DNA of 64,000 nt from a bacterium M00.F.Ca.ET.205.01.1.1. GTDB taxonomy: Bacteria; Pseudomonadota; Alphaproteobacteria; Rhizobiales; Rhizobiaceae. This document shows positions 17,049-26,450 of this stretch, in pieces. The notes under the pieces are model-generated. The model was not told where the DNA came from and made no database searches. It worked only from the letters and a program-made list of their open reading frames with translations. Numbering within the stretch: the stretch's first letter is position 1; each line of letters opens with the position of its first letter. The stretch lies in contig SRUQ01000003.1 in NCBI GenBank assembly GCA_004791255.1, forward strand, positions 396,623-460,622. The letters run 5' to 3'. The position numbers were made by a program, and so were the translations under genes.

Positions 17049-17876
17049 TCAGGTGTTGCTGGCGGTTCCTGCCGTCGGAAACTGCTTGGCGAACTCCTTC
17101 TCGTTGCCGGCGGCGAGCAGCTTCGCCTGCTCGATCCAGCGTTCGCGCGCGATGCGGCCATCGAAGTTCATCACATCCTCGATGCGCTTGATGTCGGCAG
17201 CGGTCCAGGCCGCGATCTGGGCATAGCTGGTCACTCCCTGCGCCTTGAGCAGCTTCTCATTGACCGGGCCGATGCCGATCAGCCGGCGCAGATTGTCTGA
17301 TTTGCCAGCCGCTGGCTTGGCCGCTGCCGGCTTGGCTGCCGCCGATGCAGGCTTCTTGGCGGCGGCTGCCTTGGGCGCGGCGGAGGTCTTCGCCGCTGGG
17401 GCTGCGGCGGCCGCGGGTTTGCTCGCGGCGGGTTTGGCTGGAGCTGCTGCCTTTGCCGCCGCGGGTTTGGCTGCCGCCGGCTTTGGGGCGGCCGATTTGG
17501 CGGTGGCCGCCTTTACGGGCGCGGTCTTCGTGGCTGGTTTGGCGGGGGCTGCCTTGGCCGCGGCCGGGGCGGATTTGGCCGTGGCCGCTATCGACGTCAG
17601 CGCGGTCGGTGCCTGGCTGGCTGGCTTCGCCGCGCTGGAGCCCGTCGAAGCTTTTGCCTCGTGCAGTTGGCGTTCAAGATCCGCCCGGGTCTTGCCGCAG
17701 GCATCCAGCTCGCCGGTCAGGCGGTTGCTGTCGGCGCGAAGCTTGTCTCGCTCGCTGCGTGTGCGGTCGAGGTCGCCGCGCAAACTGTCGAGCTCACCAC
17801 GCAAACGGCCCCAGAGGAACCAGCCAACCAACACGCCTACAAGGAACGCCAGGACCACGTAGAAAAAAGTGCCCAT
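17049..17876 (-). CDS. Membrane-anchored coiled-coil protein with Ala/Lys/Pro-rich linker and HhH domain
   Basis: 275 residues. Residues 4-22 form one transmembrane helix (YVVLAFLVGVLVGWFLWG). Residues 25-75 are a charged coiled coil (LDSLRGDLDRTRSERDKLRADS). Residues 80-185 are an extremely Ala/Lys/Pro-rich segment of repeated AAKPA units, like histone-H1-type tails. Residues 190-260 hold a helix-hairpin-helix unit (LRRLIGIGPVNEKLLKAQGVTSYAQIAAW), often seen in DNA-binding or ribosomal-type proteins. A plausible reading is a protein linking membrane and nucleic acid, but no function is known to me. The start ATG at 17876 follows AGAAAGAG. Confidence 0.8.
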   Translation of the reverse strand: MGTFFYVVLAFLVGVLVGWFLWGRLRGELDSLRGDLDRTRSERDKLRADSNRLTGELDACGKTRADLERQLHEAKASTGSSAAKPASQAPTALTSIAATAKSAPAAAKAAPAKPATKTAPVKAATAKSAAPKPAAAKPAAAKAAAPAKPAASKPAAAAAPAAKTSAAPKAAAAKKPASAAAKPAAAKPAAGKSDNLRRLIGIGPVNEKLLKAQGVTSYAQIAAWTAADIKRIEDVMNFDGRIARERWIEQAKLLAAGNEKEFAKQFPTAGTASNT

Positions 17877-18252
17877 TGTCTCTTTCTCCAGTCAGATCCG
17901 TCTGCCGTGGCATGGACTGATCAGCCTTCGGCGAAGGACTACTCGATGGTGATTCCGCGATCTGCGGAACAGCCGGCTTCGGGTCGAGCTGTCGGCAATC
18001 GGCTATATTGTGCCCATGGCCTACGGCCGTTGTCGCGTGCACCGAAGCACCACGGCCGGCTGAGATTCCCAGGCCGTTCCGCATGCGCTCCGGCTGAGCT
18101 TGAGGGCGGAGGCTATCATAGAGAATGCGGAAAGCTATGGGAAAACTTCGGGGGAGAGTTCTTCAAGAACAGATATTTAGCGGAGGAACAGTGCCGCCCC
18201 AACATGCATTCCGGCTAAACTGTTGCGAGCCAATAAAACATGCTGAAAGCAC
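17877..18252. other. 376-base intergenic region without a recognised gene
   Basis: It holds the presumed promoter of the HhH-protein gene and the 3' end region of the oligoendopeptidase gene. A perfect small hairpin, TTCCGC-gatct-GCGGAA, lies at 17953-17969. No conserved ORF or clear terminator was seen. Confidence 0.5.
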
Positions 18253-20091
18253 TCAGCCGTCGAGTGCTTCCAACTCGTCGATCAGGCCGCCGATCACGCC
18301 AAGCCCGATCTGCCAGAAGGCGGGGTCGGTGGCGTCGAGCCCGAAGGGCGCCAGGAGCTCGGAGTGATGCTTGGTGCCGCCGGCGCGCAGCATCTCGAAA
18401 TACTTGTCCTGGAAGCCGCGCTCGGCGTTCTGGTAGACGGCGTAGAGCGAGTTCACCAGGCAGTCGCCGAACGCATAGGCATAGACATAGAAGGGCGAGT
18501 GGATGAAGTGCGGGATGTAGGTCCAGAACACTTCGTAGCCTTCGCGCAGCTTGATCGCCGGACCCAGGCTTTCGGCCTGCACCTCCAGCCAGAACTGGCC
18601 GAGCCTGTCGGATGTCAGCTCGCCGTTGCGGCGCTCGGCATGCACCTTGCGCTCGAACTCGTAGAACGCGATCTGGCGCACCACGGTGTTGATCATGTCC
18701 TCGACCTTCTGGGCCAGCATCGCCTTGCGCTCGCGCCGGTCGGTGGTCTGCTCGAGCAGCGAGCGGAAGGTCAGCATCTCGCCGAAGACGGAGGCCGTCT
18801 CGGCCAGCGTCAGCGGCGTCGAGGCCATCAGCGCGCCCTGGCCGGCGGCCAGCACCTGATGCACGCCGTGGCCGAGTTCATGCGCCAGCGTCATCACATC
18901 GCGCGGCTTGCCCATGTAGTTGAGCAGCACGTAGGGGTGCGCCGACGGCACCGTCGGATGGGCGAAGGCGCCGGGCGACTTGCCGGGCCGGACCGGCGCG
19001 TCGATCCAGTTGCGGTCGAAGAAGGTGCGCGCGATCTCGGCCATGTCGGGCGAGAAGCGCTGATAGGCCGACAGCACCGTGTTGCGCGCCTCGTCCCAGC
19101 CGATCACCGCTTGCGGCGTCTCCGGCAGCGGGGCGTTGCGGTCCCAGTGGTTCATCACCTCCATGCCGAGCCAGCGCGCCTTCATCGCGTAGTAGCGATG
19201 CGACAGGCGCGGATAGGCTTCGCGCACCGCCGACGCCAGCGCGTCGACGACGCCGCGCTCGACGCGATTGGCGAGATGGCGTGAATCGGCGATGTCCTCG
19301 AAACCGCGCCAGCGGTCGGAAATTTCCTTGTCCTTGGCCAACGTGTTGGTGATCAGCGTAAAGGTGCGCAGGTTCTTGCGGAACGTCGCGGCGAGTGCCT
19401 CGGAAGCGCGGCGGCGCACTTCGCCGTCGGCATCCTGCAGGCGGTTGAGCGCCGGCTCCAGCGTCAGCTCCTCGCCGTCGATGTTGAAGCGAAGGTCGGT
19501 CATCGTCTCGTCGAACAGGCGGTTCCAGGCGCCGCGCCCGGTGATCGATTTCTCATGGAAAAGCTGCTCGACGCGGTCCTCGAGCTGGTAGGGCTTGTCC
19601 TTGCGCAGGTCGAGCACCCACGGCCGGTAATGGCCGAAAGCGGGATCGCTGGCCAGCGCGGCCTCGATCGCGGCGTCGTCGATGAGGTTCAGTTCGAGCG
19701 CGAAGAACAGAAGATGCGCGCTGGCGTCGGTCATCTTCTCCTGGATGTCGCCATAGAGCTTGGCGCGCTGCGGGTCGGCGGTGTTGCCCGCATAAACCAG
19801 GCCGGCATAGGAGACGATGCGGCTGATAAGTTCCTCAAGCGCCTCATAGGCGACCAGCGCCTCGCCCAGCCTGCCGGCGCTGCCGCGCCCGGCCTCGGCG
19901 GCGAGCGTGCCCTTCCAGCGGGTCTCGAAGGCGATCGCGTCGGCGGTGGCCCTGGCGATGTCGTGCTTCAGTTCCGGCGCCTCCATGCCGGCATAGAGAT
20001 CGGCAAGGTCCCATTCCGGCAGATCGCCAAGCTCGGCCGCGCCCTGACCGGACGCGGGTGCTGCAAGCCGCTGACCAAACATCATGCGCAT
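18253..20091 (-). CDS. M3-family oligoendopeptidase (PepF/M3B)
   Basis: Cytoplasmic zinc metallopeptidase of 612 residues that degrades short peptides. The zinc motif HELGH (in TLAHELGHGVHQ, near residue 400) and the downstream Glu in AETASVFGE are present. The N-terminal helical domain and the length match the PepF/M3B group. The ATG at 20091 is preferred; a TTG two codons earlier is possible and neither has a strong ribosome site. It is divergent from the response-regulator gene across 171 bases. Confidence 0.92.
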   Translation of the reverse strand: MRMMFGQRLAAPASGQGAAELGDLPEWDLADLYAGMEAPELKHDIARATADAIAFETRWKGTLAAEAGRGSAGRLGEALVAYEALEELISRIVSYAGLVYAGNTADPQRAKLYGDIQEKMTDASAHLLFFALELNLIDDAAIEAALASDPAFGHYRPWVLDLRKDKPYQLEDRVEQLFHEKSITGRGAWNRLFDETMTDLRFNIDGEELTLEPALNRLQDADGEVRRRASEALAATFRKNLRTFTLITNTLAKDKEISDRWRGFEDIADSRHLANRVERGVVDALASAVREAYPRLSHRYYAMKARWLGMEVMNHWDRNAPLPETPQAVIGWDEARNTVLSAYQRFSPDMAEIARTFFDRNWIDAPVRPGKSPGAFAHPTVPSAHPYVLLNYMGKPRDVMTLAHELGHGVHQVLAAGQGALMASTPLTLAETASVFGEMLTFRSLLEQTTDRRERKAMLAQKVEDMINTVVRQIAFYEFERKVHAERRNGELTSDRLGQFWLEVQAESLGPAIKLREGYEVFWTYIPHFIHSPFYVYAYAFGDCLVNSLYAVYQNAERGFQDKYFEMLRAGGTKHHSELLAPFGLDATDPAFWQIGLGVIGGLIDELEALDG

Positions 20092-20262
20092 CGACAATAC
20101 TTTCTGTGAATCACGGGGTCTGAATCAGGGGCCAAAATCAGGGGAAACGGAGAAGCCGGTCAAATCCTAAGGAATTCGTTCACCGGGTTTTTTGAAACCT
20201 TATTTAGAACCCTGTGCCAAGATGATCCATGGGGATTTCAAGGCGGGCAGCTCAAGACAGTC

Positions 20263-21795
20263 ATGACAGGTTCCATTCTCATAGTCGATGACGATCCCGT
20301 GCAGCGCCGGCTGCTCGAGGCGGCGGTGACGCGGTTCGGCCACACGGCAATCGTCGTCGATGGCGGCGCCGCCGCCGTGGACGTGCTCGACGGTCCCAAG
20401 GCGCGCGACGTTTCGGTGGTCATCCTCGACCTTGTCATGCCCGGCCTCGACGGCATCGGCGTGCTGAAGCAGATGCGCGAGCGCGACATCGCTGTCCCGG
20501 TCATCGTGCAGACCGCCCAGGGCGGCATCGAAACCGTGGTTTCGGCGATGCGCCACGGCGCCTTCGACTTCGTCGTCAAGCCGGCCTCTCCCGACAGGCT
20601 GCAGGCCTCGATCTCCAATGCGCTCAAGGTCGAGGCGGTCGAGGGCGAGGTCAAGCGAAGCTCGCGCAAGCGCGGCGGGCTGCTGACCTTCAGGGACATG
20701 ATCACCCACAGCCCGGCCATGGACAGGGTGATACGGCTTGGCCAGAAAGCCGCGGGATCCAACATCCCGATCCTGATCGAGGGCGAGTCCGGCGTCGGCA
20801 AGGAGTTGGTGGCGCGCGCCATCCAGGGCACCGGTGACCGCCGTTCGAAGCCCTTCGTTACCGTCAATTGCGGCGCCATTCCCGACAATCTGGTCGAATC
20901 GATCCTGTTCGGCCACGAGAAGGGCTCGTTCACTGGCGCGACCGAAAAGCACACCGGCAAGTTCGTCGAAGCGCATTCGGGCACGCTGTTCCTCGACGAG
21001 ATCGGCGACCTGCCGCTCGACGTGCAGGTCAAGCTGTTGCGTGCCGTGCAGGACGGCGAGGTCGATCCGGTCGGCGGCCGCGCCACCGTCAGGGTCGACA
21101 TCCGGCTGATTTCGGCAACGCACCGCAACCTCCTGCAGCAGGTCAAGGACGGCAAGTTCCGCGAGGATCTGTTCTACCGGTTGAACGTCTACCCGATCTT
21201 CGTGCCGCCGCTGCGCGACCGCCGCGACGACATTCCGCACCTGGTCAGGCATTTCATGGAGAAGGTGGCGCCGTCCGATCCGCGCCATCGCCTGCAAGGC
21301 ATTTCGGCGGCAGCGCTTGCCGTGCTGCAGGCCTATGACTGGCCCGGCAATATCAGGCAGCTTGAAAACGCCGTCTTCCGCGCCTCGGTGCTGTGCGAAG
21401 GCGAGGTGCTCGACGTCGAGGATTTCCCGCAGATACGGGCGCAGGTGGAAGGCACCGTCAATCTCGAAGACGTTGGCGCGCCGGTCCAGCCGGCCTTGCC
21501 AGCGGAGCCGCGTGACGAGCAAGCGCGGGACAGCGGAGCCACGGCGGCCGAGCCAGGGCCGCCGGCCCGGCTTCAGCCCCGCTTCGGCACGCTGCGGGCG
21601 CTCGACGAACGCGGCAATGTGCGCGCGCTGGCCGATGTCGAACTGGAAATGATCAAGCTCGCCATCGATCATTACAACGGCCAGATGAGCGAAGTTGCCC
21701 GCCGCCTCGGCATCGGCCGCTCGACGCTTTACCGCAAGCTCAAGGAATATGGCATCGACCCGGAAACCGGCCGCGTCGACCGGCTGGCGTCCTAG
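20263..21795 (+). CDS. Sigma-54-dependent response regulator (NtrC family)
   Basis: 510-residue activator. Receiver domain 1-120: acidic pocket D10/D11, phospho-acceptor D56, conserved K106. AAA+ domain about 145-385: Walker A GESGVGKE (174-181), then GSFTGA (221-226), the sigma-54 contact loop with Ser in place of the usual Ala. A roughly 70-residue Pro/Ala-rich linker follows, then a Fis-type HTH (about 465-500, MSEVARRLGIGRSTLYRKL). It should activate RpoN promoters when phosphorylated. No histidine kinase gene is adjacent, so the partner and regulon are unknown. A two-hairpin repeat starts directly after the stop. Confidence 0.94.
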   Translation: MTGSILIVDDDPVQRRLLEAAVTRFGHTAIVVDGGAAAVDVLDGPKARDVSVVILDLVMPGLDGIGVLKQMRERDIAVPVIVQTAQGGIETVVSAMRHGAFDFVVKPASPDRLQASISNALKVEAVEGEVKRSSRKRGGLLTFRDMITHSPAMDRVIRLGQKAAGSNIPILIEGESGVGKELVARAIQGTGDRRSKPFVTVNCGAIPDNLVESILFGHEKGSFTGATEKHTGKFVEAHSGTLFLDEIGDLPLDVQVKLLRAVQDGEVDPVGGRATVRVDIRLISATHRNLLQQVKDGKFREDLFYRLNVYPIFVPPLRDRRDDIPHLVRHFMEKVAPSDPRHRLQGISAAALAVLQAYDWPGNIRQLENAVFRASVLCEGEVLDVEDFPQIRAQVEGTVNLEDVGAPVQPALPAEPRDEQARDSGATAAEPGPPARLQPRFGTLRALDERGNVRALADVELEMIKLAIDHYNGQMSEVARRLGIGRSTLYRKLKEYGIDPETGRVDRLAS

Positions 21796-21897
21796 AGCGC
21801 GTCGCGTCGAAACGAATTCATACGACGCGCTTTAGGTCTTTTGTTTTCATGCCTGTCGTGTCCCAAAACCGAGCTCACTTTTGGGCGGCATGCGCTA
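21796..21897. repeat. Two-hairpin intergenic repeat, copy 2
   Basis: AGCGCGTCGCGTCG...TACGACGCGCT (21796-21831), followed by a second hairpin with CCCAAAA/TTTTGGG inside TGTCG/CGGCA (to 21897). Same order and spacing as copy 1 at 16880-16981. It begins immediately after the response-regulator stop codon, so it may serve as that gene's transcript end. Confidence 0.85.
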
Positions 21898-22265
21898 GAC
21901 GCAAGGCCGGGACCAGCTAGCCATGCCAGAACGGGCCTTGTATACGGGCTTTCGGCTGGATGTGGCGGGGCTGTGGACATGTCTGTTCACGCATTAAGGC
22001 TAACGGTAACAGATCGTGTTCGGCCAAAGTCGGAATCTTGATCTAAACCAGCGGTTTACCAAGAAATCCTGTGAACAATTTTTGACGGGATATCGCCACG
22101 GTGTTACCGCATTTCGGCTTCAATAAGCGATGATTAACCATTAGGATCGATATTCGGATGTGATAACGACACATCCGTTTGGGCAAATCCGGGGACAAAC
22201 GGCAGCCTGCAAGGCCTTTTGATTTGGACAGAATCGAACGACTCAAAAACGGGCGGCACGATCAC
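21898..22265. other. Intergenic region upstream of the DUF882 gene
   Basis: With the repeat at 21796-21897 this makes a 470-base gene-free stretch. The part from about 22000 is clearly more AT-rich than the surroundings and should hold the promoter of the DUF882 gene. I found no convincing operator, ORF or RNA structure. Confidence 0.45.
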
Positions 22266-24128
22266 ATGAGCGCCTGGCCGAAATGGCTGGCAGCGGTGAT
22301 TGTCGCATTTGGTTTTGTTGCCGCGGCCGCCACTGGCGCCAGCGCTGAAACGCGTACGCTGAAGCTCTATCACCTGCACACGCACGAAAAGGCCGAGATC
22401 GTCTACAAGCGCAATGGCCGCTACGTGCCCGAGGGCCTGCGCAAGATCAACATCATCCTGCGCGACTGGCGCCGCAACGAGCCGACCAAGATGGACCCGC
22501 GCCTGCTCGACCTGGTCTGGGAAGCGTATCGCGAAAGCGGCTCCACCGATTACATCCAGGTTGTCTGCGGCTACCGTTCGCCGGCGACCAACTCGATGCT
22601 GCGCAGCCGCAGCCGGGGTGTCGCCGAGAAGAGCCAGCACATGCTCGGCAAGGCGATGGACTTCTACATTCCCGGCGTGCCGCTGAAGAAGCTGCGCAAC
22701 ATCGGCCTCAAGATGCAGGGCGGTGGCGTCGGTTATTACCCGACCTCCGGTTCGCCGTTCGTCCACATGGATGTCGGCAATGTGCGCCACTGGCCCGGCA
22801 TCAGCCGCCAGGAACTGGTGAGTCTGTTCCCGAACGGCAAGACGCTGCATGTGCCAAGCGACGGCCGACCGCTGCCTGGCTATGAGCAGGCGATGGCCTC
22901 CTACAAGTCGCGCAAGGGCTCCGGCACACCCAACATCGAACTGGCCAGCGCCGGTGGCGGCAGCAGCAAGAAATCCGGTGGGTTCCTCACTGCTCTCTTT
23001 GGTGGTGGCGACGACGAAGCCGACGACAGCGCCGATGTCGAGACCGCTTCGGCCGAACCCGCGCCCAAGCCCAGAACCCTGAAGCCGGCCGCGACCGCCA
23101 AGAGCAGCAACTTGCCGGGCATCGCCATTGTCGCGCCGGAGAAGGCACAGCGCGCCAATATTCCGCAGATTGCCGACGAACAGGCTCCGGAACCGGAGCA
23201 GGATACGCCGGAGACGATCATCGCGGCGCTGCCGGCCCGTGACGTTCCGCTGCCCGATTTCGCGCCGCGGCCGAAGGCCGATGTCGGCGTCCAGCAGCCT
23301 GAGAATGTTCCGTTTGGCGTAGCGGATGCGACGGCCACCACCGAACAGGTGGTGGCGACCGCGCAGGCGCCGGCGAACATGCCTTTCGGCAAGGCCGATG
23401 CCACGGCGTTTGAGCCGGCTGCAACGACCGACGCGGCGCAGGTCGCCGTCAACAACATACCGCTGCCGACATGGCGTCCGGAGCGTTCGCTGCCGGCCGA
23501 CCTGGCGGCGCCGCCCAGCAAGGATCTGCTGATGGCGCTGGCCGACACGGCTCAGCAAGGCAAGACCGCGACCGATGCGTTCTCGGTGTTGCCGACCGCG
23601 CGGCCTGATCAGGCGACACCTGTTGCCGGTAAGCCCGACGCGGTCAAGGCCGTGCTTGATGAGGCCAACGCCCAGGTCGGTGCCGCCGACGAATATCAGG
23701 TCGCGTCGCTGTCCGCTCCCGAACCCCGCTCGGCCTTCAACGATCCGACCGGCGTCGATGCCGCGTCGCCGCGCGGAGCCGTCGTTGCCCGTCCAGCCGG
23801 CTCGGATCCGGCGGCCGCGATCGGTGCCGGAGTGAAGACGACCCGCAAGGAATCCAGGGCCACCGCCCGTGACCTGAAGCCCGGCCCCAAGGCCGTCGTG
23901 GTCGCCGCCGCGCCGCAGGCGGCGCGATGGGCACTGACGAGCGGCGACAATGTCGCCACCGTCTCAAGCTCGACGACGGCGCCGGGCTACGCCTACAATC
24001 TCGTGCATACGCCGCCGAGCGAAGTTTATACGGCTGGCTTCCAGGCAGGCGACCAAATGGCTGATGCCAACCGCTTCACCGGCAATGCCGTCAAGTTCAT
24101 GTCGGTCGCCCGCTTCCAGACCAAGTAG
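22266..24128 (+). CDS. DUF882/YcbK-like exported peptidase-fold protein with long tail
   Basis: 620 residues from the ATG at 22266, which is directly followed by a signal peptide (cleaved near GASA). An in-frame TTG at 22179 would put 29 polar residues before it and is less likely. Residues 30-205 are the DUF882 (M15-like) domain with the zinc-site patterns SQHMLGKAMDFY and PFVHMDVGNVRHW, and VVCGYRSPATN. It probably cleaves or binds peptidoglycan peptides. Residues 206-620 are Ala/Pro/Thr-rich and probably disordered, with recurrent NMPFG/NVPFG and NNIPLPTWRP motifs. A strong terminator follows at 24150. Confidence 0.86.
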   Translation: MSAWPKWLAAVIVAFGFVAAAATGASAETRTLKLYHLHTHEKAEIVYKRNGRYVPEGLRKINIILRDWRRNEPTKMDPRLLDLVWEAYRESGSTDYIQVVCGYRSPATNSMLRSRSRGVAEKSQHMLGKAMDFYIPGVPLKKLRNIGLKMQGGGVGYYPTSGSPFVHMDVGNVRHWPGISRQELVSLFPNGKTLHVPSDGRPLPGYEQAMASYKSRKGSGTPNIELASAGGGSSKKSGGFLTALFGGGDDEADDSADVETASAEPAPKPRTLKPAATAKSSNLPGIAIVAPEKAQRANIPQIADEQAPEPEQDTPETIIAALPARDVPLPDFAPRPKADVGVQQPENVPFGVADATATTEQVVATAQAPANMPFGKADATAFEPAATTDAAQVAVNNIPLPTWRPERSLPADLAAPPSKDLLMALADTAQQGKTATDAFSVLPTARPDQATPVAGKPDAVKAVLDEANAQVGAADEYQVASLSAPEPRSAFNDPTGVDAASPRGAVVARPAGSDPAAAIGAGVKTTRKESRATARDLKPGPKAVVVAAAPQAARWALTSGDNVATVSSSTTAPGYAYNLVHTPPSEVYTAGFQAGDQMADANRFTGNAVKFMSVARFQTK

Positions 24129-24149
24129 CGCAAGGCCATCCATTACAAG

Positions 24150-24179
24150 AAGCCGCACCGGACAACCGGTGCGGCTTTT
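24150..24179 (+). terminator. Terminator of the DUF882 gene
   Basis: AAGCCGCACCGG-acaa-CCGGTGCGGCTT followed by TT: a 12-base-pair stem 21 bases after the stop codon. Confidence 0.9.
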
Positions 24180-24325
24180 GCCGTTCAATGGCCTATTGCG
24201 CCAAACCGGAAACCGGGCCGTACCGGTGCTGGCCTGCGGATCACCGACGGTTGAACTTCTCGTGAGGGCGGAACGGCCGGTCCCTATCCGGGTTAGGATG
24301 CGTGCGTTCCAACCTGGGGATATTC

Positions 24326-24502
24326 ATGAAGAAGATTCTACTCGCATCCGTTCTGGCGCTGGTGGCGGCATCGGCGGCGATCGCTCCCTCGCAGGCCGAA
24401 ACCGTGATCATCAAGAGCGGCAAGCATCACTGCAGGACCAAGCTGGTCACGCATTGGGTTCATCACCACCGGGTGGTCGAGACGGTCAAAGTCTGCCACT
24501 GA
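24326..24502 (+). CDS. Small secreted protein, 58 aa, unknown function
   Basis: Starts at the ATG at 24326 with GGGGA upstream. Residues 1-24 are a clear signal peptide (KKILLASVLALVAASAAIAPSQA). The mature peptide is about 34 residues, basic and rich in His, Lys and Val, with two Cys (HHCRTKLVTHWVHHHRVVETVKVCH). The two Cys could form one disulfide. It ends just before a strong terminator, so it is a single-gene transcript. Unrecognised; a metal-binding or stress-related periplasmic role is only a guess. Confidence 0.75.
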   Translation: MKKILLASVLALVAASAAIAPSQAETVIIKSGKHHCRTKLVTHWVHHHRVVETVKVCH

Positions 24503-24515
24503 CCGTGTTCAGGCA

Positions 24516-24553
24516 AAAGGCCTGGCCGGCTTTCGCCGGCCGGGCCTTTTTTG
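24516..24553 (+). terminator. Terminator of the small secreted-protein gene
   Basis: The GC-rich hairpin GGCCTGGCCGGC-tttc-GCCGGCCGGGCC, flanked by AAA and TTTTTT, lies 14 bases after the stop. The A-tract upstream also allows function for eda on the opposite strand. Confidence 0.9.
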
Positions 24554-24577
24554 TGCGTCGCCCGAACGGGCTGACGC

Positions 24578-25216
24578 CTATTTCGCGAGCTTGCTCGCCT
24601 CGCGCGCCAGCGCTTCGATCTCGTCCCACTTGCCGGCCTTGATGAGATCGTCGGGGGCGACCCATGAGCCGCCGACGCAGATGACGTTGGGCAGGCTTAG
24701 ATAATCCTGGGCGTTCTTGGCGGTGATGCCGCCGGTCGGGCAGAATTTCACGTCGGCGAGCGGCGAGGCGAAGGCCTTCAGCGAATTGATGCCGCCGGAC
24801 TGCTCGGCCGGGAAGAATTTCAGGAAACGCAGGCCGGCTTCGCGCGCCGCCATGATCTCGCCGGGGGTTATCGCGCCGGGCAGCAGCGGCACCGCGCTGT
24901 CCTTGGCCGCGGCCAGCAGCTGGGTGGTGATGCCGGGGCTGACGATGAATTTCGAACCGGCGCTTGCGGCTTCGTCAAACTGCCTGGCATCCAGAATGGT
25001 GCCGGCGCCGACGATGGCATCCTCGACCTCGGCGGCAACGCGGCGGATCGCCTCCAGCGCGTCGGCGGTCCTCAGCGTAATCTCGATCGCCGGCAGGCCG
25101 CCTCGGGCCAGCGCACGGGCCAGCGGCACCGCGTCGGCGACATTGGCGATCTTCAGCACCGGGATGACCGGCTGGCCATTGAGGAGCGACAGGAGTTTTT
25201 CGGTCTTGCTGGGCAT
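24578..25216 (-). CDS. eda: KDPG/KHG aldolase
   Basis: Splits 2-keto-3-deoxy-6-phosphogluconate into pyruvate and glyceraldehyde-3-phosphate in the Entner-Doudoroff pathway. 212 residues from the ATG at 25216. Catalytic residues: Schiff-base Lys in FLKFFPAEQ (K133) and Glu in EITLRT (E45). PTGGIT forms part of the phosphate site. ATGs at 25228 and further upstream are alternative starts; GGAGAGG precedes 25216. It stands alone here, without edd or zwf. Confidence 0.94.
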   Translation of the reverse strand: MPSKTEKLLSLLNGQPVIPVLKIANVADAVPLARALARGGLPAIEITLRTADALEAIRRVAAEVEDAIVGAGTILDARQFDEAASAGSKFIVSPGITTQLLAAAKDSAVPLLPGAITPGEIMAAREAGLRFLKFFPAEQSGGINSLKAFASPLADVKFCPTGGITAKNAQDYLSLPNVICVGGSWVAPDDLIKAGKWDEIEALAREASKLAK

Positions 25217-25406
25217 CTGCCTCTCCATAATGTAGCGCAATTCAACCGATTAGCAGACAGGTGTTTTCCTGTCCACGAAACGAAGCGTGTCGCGATGTCA
25301 CGCACCGTAGCGTGGTCATGTCTGGCTATTACTATCGAACACGGTGACGTAATGATGAAGTGCTGCGCCTTGAATCGGCTGCCTTGAGCCGCTAGTTGCT
25401 GCGGCA

Positions 25407-26336
25407 ATGACACCATCCGCGCCATCCCAGCCTGTCCGCGTCGCCGCGCTCTACCGGTTCGCCCGGCTCGACGCGTTCGAAGCGTTGCGGGCGCCGCTCG
25501 CCGCCTTCTGCTGCGGGCGCGGCATCAAGGGCACGATGCTCCTAGCGCATGAAGGCATCAACGGTACCGTTGCCGGCAGCGAGGCGGCGATCGCGGAGCT
25601 GATCGCGCATCTCGAAGCCATCGTCGGGCTGGCCGGCCTGGAGGTCAAATACAGCAGCGCCGAGCAAATGCCGTTCCACCGCATGAAGGTGCGGCTGAAG
25701 CGCGAGATCGTCACCATGGGCATCGACAACCTCGACCCCGGGACAAGCGCCGGCACCTATGTCGCGCCGGCTGACTGGAACGCGCTGATCTCTGAGCCCG
25801 AGACGATCGTCATCGACACGCGCAACGCCTATGAGGTGTCGATCGGCACCTTCAAGGGCGCCATCGATCCGGCGACGGCGAGCTTTCGCGAGTTCCCGGC
25901 CTGGGTGGAAGAGCACCGCGCCGAGCTGGAAGGCCGCAAGGTCGCCATGTTCTGCACCGGCGGCATACGCTGCGAAAAGGCCACCGCCTATGTGAAGTCG
26001 CTCGGCTTCGACGATGTGTTCCATCTCAAGGGCGGCATCCTGAAATATCTCGAGGAGGTGCCGGCCGAACAGAGCCTCTGGCAAGGCGAATGCTTCGTCT
26101 TCGACGAGCGGGTCTCGGTGTCGCATGGGCTTGCCGAGGGCGAGGCGGAACTGTGCCGCGCCTGCCGCCATCCGCTGACCAGGGACGAGCTGGCGTCGCC
26201 GCACTACGCCGCCGGCATTTCCTGCCCGCATTGCTTGGACGCCCGTTCGGACGAGGATCGCCAGCGCTATGCCGAACGCCAGCGGCAGGTCGAACTGGCT
26301 GAGGCGCGAGGCAAGGGGCCGCATATCGGCTGCTGA
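25407..26336 (+). CDS. trhO: tRNA uridine-34 hydroxylase (TrhO, rhodanese family)
   Basis: 309-residue cytosolic protein that hydroxylates U34 of some tRNAs (5-hydroxyuridine) in characterised relatives. An N-terminal ferredoxin-like domain (about 1-110) is followed by a rhodanese domain with the active-site loop CTGGIRCEK (C183), then a C-terminal Cys-rich tail (CRACRHP...CPHC) that resembles a zinc knuckle. Length and order match the YceA/TrhO family. ATG at 25407; no clear ribosome site. Confidence 0.93.
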   Translation: MTPSAPSQPVRVAALYRFARLDAFEALRAPLAAFCCGRGIKGTMLLAHEGINGTVAGSEAAIAELIAHLEAIVGLAGLEVKYSSAEQMPFHRMKVRLKREIVTMGIDNLDPGTSAGTYVAPADWNALISEPETIVIDTRNAYEVSIGTFKGAIDPATASFREFPAWVEEHRAELEGRKVAMFCTGGIRCEKATAYVKSLGFDDVFHLKGGILKYLEEVPAEQSLWQGECFVFDERVSVSHGLAEGEAELCRACRHPLTRDELASPHYAAGISCPHCLDARSDEDRQRYAERQRQVELAEARGKGPHIGC

Positions 26337-26450
26337 GGCATCGGCCACTGTCGCAAAAGCCGGGCCTGTCATTGTAATGTCGGCATGCGGGCCCTACGTC
26401 TGCGACGTTTGAAACTGCCCGTTCGGCCGGGCCAATCCTGGAGGCACCTG

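Noticed and set aside
21898..22265. CtrA box at TTAACCATTAGGAT before the DUF882 gene
   Set aside because: Only one TTAA half is present; the second half does not match.
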